Source of the DNA: Acidobacteriota bacterium
GTDB taxonomy: Bacteria > Acidobacteriota > Aminicenantia > Aminicenantales > Saccharicenantaceae
Assembly: GCA_022711665.1 (NCBI GenBank)
Contig: JAKLEN010000009.1
Location: 1 to 64,000 of the forward strand
DNA length: 64,000 nucleotides
Direction of reading: 5' to 3'
This document shows positions 16,846-24,651 of the stretch, in pieces. A model generated the notes under the pieces. The model did not search any database, was not told the origin of the DNA, and saw only the letters and a list, made by a program, of their open reading frames with translations. The first letter of the stretch is position 1. Every line of letters starts with the position of its first letter. The position numbers and the translations under genes are program-made.

Positions 16846-17313
16846 GTGCTGGAATCCGGCGACGAGCTCTTTTTCGAGACCGCCGCGTCCCGCAAGCTGG
16901 TCGAGCTCATCGAGCGCAGCGCCGACGAGCTGACCAAGAACTACGTAGAGGACATCCGGCGGGACCCCCGGATGCCCAACTACCAGGGGTTCGACCAGAA
17001 GGAGATCTACAAGAGGGCTTACCGCGTCTACAGCCAGCTCGGCAAATGGATCTCCCACGAGGCGACCAAGGAAGAGGTCAAGAGCTACTGGACGGCCCTG
17101 GGCCGGCAGCGCCGGCGCGAGGGATTCCCGATGTCGGAGATCGTCCTGTCGCTTTGCCACATCCGGCGCCTCCTCTGGACGAAGGTCCAGGCCTCGGGAC
17201 TGCTCGACACCGCCCTCGACCTCTACCAGGCCATGGACCTCCAGCACCGGGTGCTGCTGTTCTTCGACCGGGCCATCTACTATGCGGCCGTCGGGTACGA
17301 GGAACAGGACTGA
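16846..17313 (+). CDS. RsbRD N-terminal-domain-like helical protein
   Basis: A 155-residue all-helical protein without signal peptide. Its pattern (RSADELTKNYVEDIRRDPRMPNYQGF, QLGKWISHE, MSEIVLSLCHIRRLLW) matches the RsbRD N-terminal domain, which is normally fused to sensor kinases or stressosome proteins as a sensory module. Here it stands alone. The start is GTG at 16846, preceded by GGGGGAGGGG. hemW follows after 40 bases, so both may share a transcript. If the domain assignment is right, it may bind a small ligand or partner; no kinase is adjacent. Confidence 0.7.
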   Translation: MLESGDELFFETAASRKLVELIERSADELTKNYVEDIRRDPRMPNYQGFDQKEIYKRAYRVYSQLGKWISHEATKEEVKSYWTALGRQRRREGFPMSEIVLSLCHIRRLLWTKVQASGLLDTALDLYQAMDLQHRVLLFFDRAIYYAAVGYEEQD

Positions 17314-17353
17314 AGGGGCCGGGCGGCAAGGAAAGGCCGGCGGGAGAGACGCA

Positions 17354-18484
17354 GTGAACGCCGGCCTGTACATCCATTTCCCCTTCTGCCGGGCCAAGTG
17401 CCCCTATTGCCACTTCTACAGCGTGCCCTGGACCGCGGCCGGGCGCCGGGTCTGGCGCGAGGGCCTGGAGAAGGAGGCCGAGGCCGCCTCGGCCCCGGCG
17501 GGGCCCGGGGCCGCCGGACTGAGGTTCGATACCCTGTATATCGGCGGCGGCACGCCCTCTCTCCTCGGAGAGGTCCAGTTGACCGCGATCAGGGAGATGG
17601 CGGCGGCGCGCTTCTCCTTCGAGCCCTCCGAATTCACCCTGGAAGCCAATCCGGTCGGCGGCGGCCCGGACCTGATCCGCGGCTGGCGCTACGCCGGGGT
17701 GACCCGGCTGAGCGTCGGCGTCCAGTCTTTCGACGATGCCACGCTGCGCACCCTCGGCCGGCCGTATTCGGCCGACGAGGCGCTCCATTTCTGCCGGGCC
17801 GCCCGCCGCGTCGGGTTCGACTCGCTGGCCGTGGACATCATGATCGGCGTTCCTGGCGAGACTCCCAAGAGCGTCGGCCGCACCCTGGAGACCATGGCCG
17901 GGCTGGAGCCCGACCACGTTTCGGCCTATTTCCTGGAGAACGTCGAGGGCCTGCCGTTCGCCAAGGTCCTGGCCGGCTGCCCGGTGGACGAGGATGCGGC
18001 CGTGGACTCCTACGAACAGGTCCGCGACGCCCTGGATAAGGCCGGGCTGGCCCGCTACGAGATCTCGAACTTCGCCCGGCCGGGCTACGAATGCCGGCAC
18101 AACCTCAAGTACTGGCGTTACGAACCGTTCCTGGGCTTGGGTCCCGCCGCGTCGTCACACCTGCCGGAGCGGCGCTGGAGCAACCTGGCCTCCCTCGAGG
18201 ACTGGGCCGGGGCCCTGGCTGGCGGCGGATCGGCCCGGGCCGAAACCGTCGAGCTCACCCCGGCCGCGGCCGCCCGGGAGGCGCTGGTCTTCGGGCTGCG
18301 GCTGGTCCGCGGCGTGGATGCCGCCGAGCTCCGCGAGAGGACCGGGGTCGATGTCTTCTCGCTCTTCGCCCGCGAGATCGACGAATTGACCTCGGACGGC
18401 CTCCTCGTCCGGGCCGGTTCGCGCCTCTGGATCCCGGCCGACAAGCTCCTCGTCTCCAACGCCATCCTGTCCCGGTTCCTCTAA
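17354..18484 (+). CDS. hemW: HemW-like radical SAM protein (coproporphyrinogen oxidase-like)
   Basis: A 376-residue radical SAM protein. The cluster motif CRAKCPYC (Cys12, Cys16, Cys19) comes right after YIHFPF, the usual N-terminus of the HemN/HemW family. TLYIGGGTPS, SVGVQSFDD and the C-terminal HemN domain (LEDWAGAL, GLRLVRGVD) are all in order. The short N-terminus and the CX3CX2C motif without a further nearby cysteine favour HemW, a heme chaperone, over oxygen-independent coproporphyrinogen oxidase HemN. The start is GTG at 17354, with GGGAGAG upstream. It lies just downstream of the RsbRD-N-like gene; no other heme genes are nearby. Confidence 0.88.
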   Translation: MNAGLYIHFPFCRAKCPYCHFYSVPWTAAGRRVWREGLEKEAEAASAPAGPGAAGLRFDTLYIGGGTPSLLGEVQLTAIREMAAARFSFEPSEFTLEANPVGGGPDLIRGWRYAGVTRLSVGVQSFDDATLRTLGRPYSADEALHFCRAARRVGFDSLAVDIMIGVPGETPKSVGRTLETMAGLEPDHVSAYFLENVEGLPFAKVLAGCPVDEDAAVDSYEQVRDALDKAGLARYEISNFARPGYECRHNLKYWRYEPFLGLGPAASSHLPERRWSNLASLEDWAGALAGGGSARAETVELTPAAAAREALVFGLRLVRGVDAAELRERTGVDVFSLFAREIDELTSDGLLVRAGSRLWIPADKLLVSNAILSRFL

Positions 18485-18515
18485 GGCCGCGTCCCATCCG
18501 GGGTAATCAAGAAAG

Positions 18516-18625
18516 GGTCAAACCTACACGTTTTAAGTTTTCGGGGGACATGACCCATTTCTCCCGAAATGGGATCGTGTCCCCCATCTTTGGCCTCGAT
18601 TTGTTTTAAACGTATAGGTTTGACC
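18516..18625. repeat. Nested palindromic intergenic element
   Basis: An outer inverted repeat (GGTCAAACCTACACGTTTTA at 18516 and its near complement ending in GGTTTGACC at 18625) encloses an inner one (GGGGGACATGACCCATTT at 18543 against AAATGGGATCGTGTCCCCC up to 18585). The outer arm core GGTCAAACCTA recurs at 32930, and the inner core GGGGGACA recurs at 59104. This is a REP- or MITE-like element; no protein is encoded. Confidence 0.8.
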
Positions 18626-18634
18626 ACTTCCGGT

Positions 18635-18663
18635 TTGATTTTGCCGCGGCCCGAGCATAAAAT
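18635..18663 (+). promoter_or_regulatory. Sigma-70 promoter for AlkD-like gene, near-leaderless
   Basis: TTGATT (18635-18640), 17 bp, TAAAAT (18658-18663). The predicted transcript start is about 18670, three bases before the ATG at 18673, and no ribosome-binding site is visible. Confidence 0.6.
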
Positions 18664-18672
18664 CGTAAGACC

Positions 18673-19446
18673 ATGGCGAGCAGAGGGGACGCGGGCACCG
18701 GTCGCCATAGCCTCGATCCCGTGACGGCCGCCCGCGAGGTCCTGAAGGAGCTGGCCGCCAAGGGCGACCCGGTCAAGGCGCAGGGCGCCCAGCGCTATTT
18801 CAAGGAAGAGGTCAAGTCTTACGGCGTTGCCGCGCCCGATGTCCACGCCCTGGCCCGGGCCCTCTATGACCGGATCAAGGCGGATTGGACGGTCGAGGAG
18901 GCCATGGCCCTCTGCGACATCCTTTTCGAGGAGCCGGAGCTCGAGCCCAAGGCCGTCGGATCCCTGGTCCTCGGCCGCTTCAAGGCTTCGTTCCCGCCCT
19001 CGTTATTCGCCAGAGCCAAGAACTGGCTGGCGGCCGACCGGCTGCCGGGATGGGCCTCGGTCGATGTTTTCGCTCCCGGCTGCCTGGGCGCGTTTCTCGA
19101 GCGCTACCCGGCCTATGTCGGGAAGATAAAGACCTGGGCGGGCCATTCGAACCGTTGGGTCCGGCGGGCCTCGCTCGTCTCCTTCATCAAGCTGGCCCGG
19201 AAGGCCGAGTTCCAGCCGGCGATCTACGAGATCTCGGCCTCGATCTTCGGGGACGAGGACGACCTGATCCAGAAGGCCAACTGCTGGCTTCTCCGCGAGG
19301 CGGGCAAGGCCGACCCGGTCCGCCTGGAGTCCTTCCTTCGCCGCCACGGGCCGGCCATCCCCCGGACGACGCTGCGCTACGCCATCGAGCGCTTCCCGCC
19401 TGAAAAGCGGCAGGAGCTCCTTCGGGACACTAAAAAACTGACATGA
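18673..19446 (+). CDS. AlkD-like DNA alkylation repair protein
   Basis: A 257-residue protein built of HEAT-like helical repeats, matching the DNA alkylation repair (AlkD) family, which removes N3- and N7-alkylated purines by gripping the DNA backbone without base flipping. Family-like segments include AQRYFKEEVKSYGVAAPDVHAL, NRWVRRASLVSFIKLAR and ANCWLLREAGKADP (helices bearing the conserved Trp and Arg side chains). Length is normal for the family. The start at 18673 is just downstream of a good promoter and has no Shine-Dalgarno sequence. The gene is followed, 34 bases later, by the tricorn-like gene, which has its own GGGAGG site. Confidence 0.88.
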   Translation: MASRGDAGTGRHSLDPVTAAREVLKELAAKGDPVKAQGAQRYFKEEVKSYGVAAPDVHALARALYDRIKADWTVEEAMALCDILFEEPELEPKAVGSLVLGRFKASFPPSLFARAKNWLAADRLPGWASVDVFAPGCLGAFLERYPAYVGKIKTWAGHSNRWVRRASLVSFIKLARKAEFQPAIYEISASIFGDEDDLIQKANCWLLREAGKADPVRLESFLRRHGPAIPRTTLRYAIERFPPEKRQELLRDTKKLT

Positions 19447-19480
19447 CGGCGGGCGTGTCGGGCCCGCCCCGGGAGGTACA

Positions 19481-22400
19481 ATGAACAAGCTCCGGGCTCC
19501 ATCCCTCGTCATCCTGCTCCTGACCCTGACGACCCTGTCCTACGCGCCGCAGGAGGCGCGCCTGCTGCGCTTCCCCACGGTCTCGAACGACGCCATCGCC
19601 TTCAGCTGCGCCGGCGATCTTTACACCGTGCCCCTGGCCGGCGGCGTGGCCCGTAAGCTGACCTCCTACGCCGAGGGCTACGAGGCCTTCGCCCGGTTCT
19701 CGCCGGACGGCGCCTCGATCGCCTTCACCGGCGAGTACGACGGCAACCGCGAGGTCTATCTCATCCCGGCCTCCGGCGGCGCGCCCCGGCGCCTGACCTA
19801 CACGCCCTCCCTCGGCCGCGACGACATCTCCGACCGCATGGGCCCCAACAACCTGGTCATGGGCTGGACCCCGGACGGGGCGAACGTGGTCTTCCGCTCG
19901 CGCATGGCCGAGTGGAACGATTTCAACGGCCAGCTCTACCTCGTCCCGAAGGCCGGCGGCCGGCCCGCCCAGCTGCCGCTGCCCCGCGGCGGCTTCTGCT
20001 CCTTCTCGCCCGACGGCACGAAGCTGGCCTACAACCGCATCTTCCGCGAGTTCCGGACCTGGAAGCGCTACCGCGGCGGCATGGCCGACGACGTCTGGAT
20101 CTACGACTTCGCCGCCAAGACGGTCGAGAACATCACCGCCAACCCGGCCCTCGACATTATCCCCATGTGGAGCGGGAACCGGATCTATTTCGTCTCCGAC
20201 CGCGACGAGGCCAAGCGGGCGAACCTCTACGTCTATGACCTGGCCGCCAAGGAGACCCGCAAGCTCACGGACTTCACCGAGTTCGACATCAAGTTCCCCT
20301 CGCTCGGCCCGAAGTCCATCGTCTTCGAGAACGGCGGCTACATCTACAACTTCGACCTGGCCTCCGAGAAGGCCGTCCGCGTGCCCGTCATCATCGCCGA
20401 CGACCAGGTCTCGGCGCGCGGCGGCGTCCTCAAGGTCGGCGGCCAGGTCACGAACTACGAGATCGGCCCCGACGGCCAGCGGGCCCTCTTCGGCGCCCAC
20501 GGCGACGTCTTCACCGTCCCGGCCAAGAACGGCAACACCCGCAACCTGACCGCCACCCCCGGCATCCACGAGCGCAACTCGAAATGGTCGCCCGACGGCC
20601 GGACCATCGCCTTCTTCTCAGACCGCAGCGGCCAGGACGAGATCTGGCTCATGAACGCCGACGGCACGGGCGAGCCGCGTCCGCTGACGACCGGCGGCGA
20701 CACCTACAAGTACAACCTCCTCTGGTCGCCCGACGGCTCGAAGATCCTCTGGGACGACAAAATGTTGCGCCTGTCGTGCGTCGATGTCGCTACCAAGGCC
20801 GTCACCGTCGTCGTGACGGCCAAGGCCGGCGAGATCGGCCGGTTCTCCTGGTCGCCCGACAGCCGCTGGATCGCCTATGACCGCCCCGACGTCGACACCC
20901 CGAACAGGGTCTACCTGTATTCCCTGGACTCCGGCAAGACCTTCCCGGTGACCGACGCCTGGTACAACTCCTACGGCCCGTCCTTCAGCCGGGACGGCAA
21001 GTACCTCTTCTTCGTCTCCGACCGGGATTTCAATCCCGTCTTCAGCCAGACCGAGTACGACCACGCCTACCTGGCCATGTCGCGGGTCTATTTTGTCACC
21101 CTGGCCAAGGACACCAAATCCCCGTTCGCGCCTAAGAGCGACGAGGTCGAGGTCAAGCCCGCCAAGGCCGCCGCGCCGGCGCCGGCGGCCAAGACGGAAG
21201 CGAAGCCGGCCGCCAAGACCGGACCCGAGGCCGTCGCGCCCGTCAAGGTGGACGCCGACGGTCTCATGGACCGCCTCGTCGCCCTGCCGATCGAGACGGC
21301 CAACTACGGCGGGGTCAACGCCGTCGGCGACAGCGTCTACTATGGGAAATTCAAGCCCGGCGCCGGCGGAGCCAGCCTGATGTTCTACGATCTGGCCGAG
21401 CTCAAGGAGAAGGACCTCGGCTCGTTCCAGGGCTACGAGATCTCGGCCGACGGCAAGAAGATGCTCGTCGGCAAGGACGGCGGCTACGCCATCATCGACC
21501 TGCCCAAGGCCCCGATTACGCTCGAGTCCAAGCTCGACCTGTCCGGGCTGGACGTCCTCCGGGACCGCCGCCAGGAGTGGGACCAGATCTACGAGGAGTG
21601 CTGGCGGCAGATGAAGGAGTTCTTCTACGCCCCGAACATGCACGGCGTCGATTGGGACGCCCTGCGCCTGAAATACTTGCCTCTGGCCGCCGCGGCGCAC
21701 CACCGGGCCGACCTGACCTACGTCATCGGCGAGCTCATCGGCGAATTGAGTTCCGGCCACACCTACGTCGGCGGCGGCGACATGCCGGCCGCGCCGAAGG
21801 TCAAGGTCGGGATGCTGGGGGCCAAGCTCGAGCGCGACGCGAAGACCGGCTTCTACCGCATCGCCCGCATCCTCAAGGGCTTGAACTGGGACAGGTCGGT
21901 GCGCTCGCCGCTCACCGAGCTCGGCGTCGACGTCAAGGAAGGGGAGTACATCGTAGCCGCGAACGGCCGCTCCCTCGACAAGGTCGCCGACATCTCCGAG
22001 GCCCTCTACAACACCGTCGGCCGCCAGGTCACCCTCAAGGTCGCCCCGGCCGCGGACGGCAAGAACGCCCGCGACGTCGTCGTCCTCCCGGTCGAGACGG
22101 AGAATTCCCTCTATTACAACGATTGGGTCGAGGCCAACATCGCCAAGGTCGACAGGGCCACGGGCGGCCGCGTCGGCTACATCCATATCCCCAATATGGG
22201 CGTCGACGGCCTCAACGAGTTCGTCCGGCGCTTCTACCCGCAGCTGCGCAAGAAGGCCCTGATCGTCGACGTCCGCGGCAACGGCGGCGGCAGCGTCTCG
22301 CCGATGATCATCGACCGCCTGGTCCGGGAGATGGTCATGGTCGAGGTCGGCCGCAACCAGACCCCCGGGCCCGATCCCGGCGCGGCCTTCATCGGGCCGA

Positions 22401-22771
22401 AGGTCTGCCTCTGCGACGAGTTCTCGGCCTCTGACGGCGACATCTTCCCGTACCGCTTCAAGACCCTCAAGCTCGGCCCCGTCATCGGCAAGCGGACCTG
22501 GGGCGGCGTCGTCGGCATCCGCGGCACCCTGCCGCTCCTCGACGGCGGTTCCATCAACAAGCCCGAGTTCGCGCCCTATAGCCCGGACGGGAAGGGCTGG
22601 ATCATCGAGGGCCGCGGCGTCGAGCCGGACATTGTCGTCGACAACGACCCGGCCCGGGAGTTTGCGGGCCTCGACGACCAGCTGAACAAAGGCATCGAAG
22701 TCGTGCTCGAACAGCTGAAGGTCAAGGGCCGGGAGATCCCGCCGGTGCCGCCGTACCCGATCAAGAAGTAG
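19481..22771 (+). CDS. Tricorn-like protease (S41 family), exported
   Basis: A 1096-residue exported protease. A signal peptide (residues about 5-22) is followed by two beta-propeller regions made of PD40/WD40-like blades (FSPDGASIAFTGEYDGNREVY, WSPDGRTIAFFSDRSGQDEIW), a lysine/alanine linker (about 545-585), a C1 helical segment, a PDZ domain (about 790-870) and the C2 S41 catalytic domain. By comparison with archaeal tricorn, the catalytic residues are His760 in SSGHTYV, nucleophile Ser984 in SASDGD and the glutamate near EGRGVEPD. Tricorn degrades peptides produced by larger proteases; here the signal peptide implies periplasmic action. GGGAGG precedes the ATG. Confidence 0.93.
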   Translation: MNKLRAPSLVILLLTLTTLSYAPQEARLLRFPTVSNDAIAFSCAGDLYTVPLAGGVARKLTSYAEGYEAFARFSPDGASIAFTGEYDGNREVYLIPASGGAPRRLTYTPSLGRDDISDRMGPNNLVMGWTPDGANVVFRSRMAEWNDFNGQLYLVPKAGGRPAQLPLPRGGFCSFSPDGTKLAYNRIFREFRTWKRYRGGMADDVWIYDFAAKTVENITANPALDIIPMWSGNRIYFVSDRDEAKRANLYVYDLAAKETRKLTDFTEFDIKFPSLGPKSIVFENGGYIYNFDLASEKAVRVPVIIADDQVSARGGVLKVGGQVTNYEIGPDGQRALFGAHGDVFTVPAKNGNTRNLTATPGIHERNSKWSPDGRTIAFFSDRSGQDEIWLMNADGTGEPRPLTTGGDTYKYNLLWSPDGSKILWDDKMLRLSCVDVATKAVTVVVTAKAGEIGRFSWSPDSRWIAYDRPDVDTPNRVYLYSLDSGKTFPVTDAWYNSYGPSFSRDGKYLFFVSDRDFNPVFSQTEYDHAYLAMSRVYFVTLAKDTKSPFAPKSDEVEVKPAKAAAPAPAAKTEAKPAAKTGPEAVAPVKVDADGLMDRLVALPIETANYGGVNAVGDSVYYGKFKPGAGGASLMFYDLAELKEKDLGSFQGYEISADGKKMLVGKDGGYAIIDLPKAPITLESKLDLSGLDVLRDRRQEWDQIYEECWRQMKEFFYAPNMHGVDWDALRLKYLPLAAAAHHRADLTYVIGELIGELSSGHTYVGGGDMPAAPKVKVGMLGAKLERDAKTGFYRIARILKGLNWDRSVRSPLTELGVDVKEGEYIVAANGRSLDKVADISEALYNTVGRQVTLKVAPAADGKNARDVVVLPVETENSLYYNDWVEANIAKVDRATGGRVGYIHIPNMGVDGLNEFVRRFYPQLRKKALIVDVRGNGGGSVSPMIIDRLVREMVMVEVGRNQTPGPDPGAAFIGPKVCLCDEFSASDGDIFPYRFKTLKLGPVIGKRTWGGVVGIRGTLPLLDGGSINKPEFAPYSPDGKGWIIEGRGVEPDIVVDNDPAREFAGLDDQLNKGIEVVLEQLKVKGREIPPVPPYPIKK

Positions 22772-22787
22772 GTCGCGAGGAGAAGCC

Positions 22788-23228
22788 ATGAGCGACGAAA
22801 AAGTGCAGGTCAGCTGTTCCGTCTGCGGGACGACCAACAACTTCCCGCTGGCGGCCCGGGGCAAGGCCGTCCGCTGCGGCCGCTGCAAGTCGCGCCTGCC
22901 CGAACCGGGGGAGGTCCTCGAGCCGAGCTTGGACGGGATCATGAACCTGTTCCAGAACTCGACGCTGCCGGTGCTGGCCGACTTCTATTCGACGACCTGC
23001 GGCCCCTGCTTCATGATGCACCCCATCCTCGAACGCCTGGCCGCGCGCCGGGCCGGACAGGTCGTCGTTGTCCGGATCAATGTGGAGACATCACCGGAGC
23101 TGGCCCGGGAGTTCCGGGTGCAGGGCGTGCCGACCTTCGTCGTGGTCCACAAGGGCGCGGAGCGGGGGAGGACGGTCGGTGCGGCCGAGGAAAGCGACTT
23201 CGCCCTCTGGGCCGCCCGCCTGACATAG
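22788..23228 (+). CDS. Thioredoxin with N-terminal zinc ribbon (TrxC/thioredoxin-2 type)
   Basis: A 146-residue cytoplasmic thioredoxin. Cys10, Cys13, Cys30 and Cys33 form a zinc ribbon as in thioredoxin 2, and the active site CGPC is at residues 71-74 in the context ADFYSTTCGPC. The cis-proline loop is present (VQGVPTFVVV). The zinc-ribbon form is linked to oxidative stress in other bacteria. It starts 16 bases after the tricorn-like gene with AGGAG ahead, so the two are probably co-transcribed. Confidence 0.92.
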   Translation: MSDEKVQVSCSVCGTTNNFPLAARGKAVRCGRCKSRLPEPGEVLEPSLDGIMNLFQNSTLPVLADFYSTTCGPCFMMHPILERLAARRAGQVVVVRINVETSPELAREFRVQGVPTFVVVHKGAERGRTVGAAEESDFALWAARLT

Positions 23229-23294
23229 CGACGGCCCGGAGGGGCTCGGAGAGACGGCGCTGGGAAATATCTTAGTAAGCGGCTCCTTTACGGG

Positions 23295-23368
23295 CAAGGA
23301 CCGTCGCAGGTCCGGGATGAGGTTGAATGGACAAGGACCGTCGCAGGTTCGGGATGAGGTTGAATGGA
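23295..23368. repeat. Tandem 37 bp direct repeat abutting tRNA-Leu
   Basis: Two head-to-tail copies (23295-23331 and 23332-23368) differ at one base (GGTCC versus GGTTC). Each holds a small hairpin, GGACC-GTCGCA-GGTCC (a G-U pair in copy two). They lie immediately beyond the 3' end of the tRNA-Leu gene on the minus strand and could form stem-loops in the operon's 3' trailer. Confidence 0.85.
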
Positions 23369-23369
23369 A

Positions 23370-23453
23370 TGCCGAAGGGGGGACTCGAACCCCCATACCC
23401 TTGCGGGCACTAACCCCTCAAGCTAGCGTGTCTGCCAATTCCACCACTTCGGC
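23370..23453 (-). tRNA. tRNA-Leu (anticodon GAG)
   Basis: The minus strand folds as a class II tRNA: acceptor GCCGAAG/CTTCGGC, anticodon stem CTAGC/GTTAG with loop TTGAGGG (anticodon GAG), a long variable arm (TGCCCGCAAGGGTA) and T arm GGGGG-TTCGAGT-CCCCC. Discriminator A is at 23370 and CCA is not encoded. It lies 11 bases after the secG stop codon on the same strand, the same arrangement as secG-leuU in Escherichia coli. Confidence 0.95.
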
Positions 23454-23464
23454 ATGAACGAGGT

Positions 23465-23866
23465 CTACTTCTTCTCGGCCGGGGCCGGGGCGGCCGGCGT
23501 CTGCTCGGCGGGCTGCTGCTCCGGTTGGGCGGCAGGCGTCGCGGCCGGGGCGGTCGCGGTCGACTTGTCCTCGGGCTTGGCCGCCGGGACGGTCGCCGCG
23601 GCCGGGGCCTTTTCGCCGCCGACGACGGACGAGGTGCTCCGGCCCGAAACGATCCACAGGCCGAGCGACGTCAGCATGAAGAGGATGGCCGATGCGGTCG
23701 TGAGCTTGGAGAGCAGGCTCTGGCTGCCTCTGCCGCCGAAGGCGGTCTGGCTGCCGCCGCCGCCGAACGCGCCGGCCAAGTCCGCGGCCTTGCCCGACTG
23801 GAGCAGGACCACGAGGATCAGAAACAAGCAAACGATGACATGCAGGATGATGATTAACGTGCTCAC
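23465..23866 (-). CDS. secG: Preprotein translocase subunit SecG
   Basis: A 133-residue membrane protein with two helices (residues about 2-23 and 54-74) flanking the SecG loop LLQSGKAADLAGAFGGGGSQTAFG. It associates with SecYE and assists SecA-driven export. The C-terminal half is an alanine/proline/glutamine-rich tail of about 55 residues that is longer than in most SecG proteins. The start overlaps the tpiA stop by four bases (ATGA). The gene closes the glycolytic operon and is followed by tRNA-Leu. Confidence 0.95.
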   Translation of the reverse strand: MSTLIIILHVIVCLFLILVVLLQSGKAADLAGAFGGGGSQTAFGGRGSQSLLSKLTTASAILFMLTSLGLWIVSGRSTSSVVGGEKAPAAATVPAAKPEDKSTATAPAATPAAQPEQQPAEQTPAAPAPAEKK

Positions 23867-24651
23867 TTTTCTTCCCTGTGGGCCCGAAGGGCCTCGCCGA
23901 CGATGCCGATGAAGCCGCCGGCGTCGAGCGAGGCGCCTCCGACCAAAAATCCGTCTATGTCATTCTCCCGGAACAACGGATAAGAGTTGGCCGGCTTGAC
24001 GGAGCCGCCGTAGAGGATTATAGCACAGGCGGCGGCCTCATTTCCATAGGAATCGGCGATCCACTGCCTAATATGGGCGTGGACCTCCTCCGCCTGGACC
24101 GGGGTGGCCGTCCGGCCCGTGCCGATAGCCCAGACCGGCTCGTAGGCGATGACGATGCAGCTGAGGTCCCCCTTGGAGAGGCCGCCCAGTCCCTTGGCCA
24201 GCTGGGCGTCGATGCGCTCGAGGGCCCGGCCGGCGTCCCTCTCTTCCAGGACCTCGCCGACGCAAACGATCGGGGTCAGCCCGGACTCGAGAGCGGCCCG
24301 GGTTTTGCGGCCGACCGTCTCGTCCGTCTCGCCGAAGAGCTGGCGCCGCTCCGAATGCCCGACCAGGACGTAGCCGCAGCCGGCGTCCCTGAGCATGGGG
24401 CCGGAGACCTCGCCGGTGAAGGCGCCCTGCTTTTCCCAATAGAGATCCTGGGCGCCGAGCCCGACGTCCGAGCCGGCGATCGCGCCGGCGACAGCCGCCA
24501 GGGCGGTGTAAGGGGGGATCAGGACCAGGGTGGCCTCGGGCACGCTGGCCCGGGCTTCGACGATCTTCCGGCTCAGGTCCGCGGCCTCCCGGAGGCCCAG
24601 GTTCATTTTCCAGTTGCCTGCGACGAACGGGGCGCGACGACGGCGGGTCAT
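23863..24651 (-). CDS. tpiA: Triosephosphate isomerase
   Basis: A 262-residue enzyme of normal length interconverting dihydroxyacetone phosphate and glyceraldehyde 3-phosphate. The N-terminal GNWKMN lysine, the HSERR histidine (electrophile), the YEPVWAIGTG catalytic glutamate and loop 6, and the phosphate-binding GGS (ILYGGSVKP) and VGGASL are all present. The start directly follows the pgk stop codon, and its stop overlaps secG, indicating tight translational coupling in the gap-pgk-tpiA-secG operon. Confidence 0.97.
   Translation of the reverse strand: MTRRRRAPFVAGNWKMNLGLREAADLSRKIVEARASVPEATLVLIPPYTALAAVAGAIAGSDVGLGAQDLYWEKQGAFTGEVSGPMLRDAGCGYVLVGHSERRQLFGETDETVGRKTRAALESGLTPIVCVGEVLEERDAGRALERIDAQLAKGLGGLSKGDLSCIVIAYEPVWAIGTGRTATPVQAEEVHAHIRQWIADSYGNEAAACAIILYGGSVKPANSYPLFRENDIDGFLVGGASLDAGGFIGIVGEALRAHREEK

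Noticed and set aside
23295..23368. Two-unit CRISPR-like repeat
   Set aside because: Copies are directly adjacent with no spacer, and no cas gene is near.
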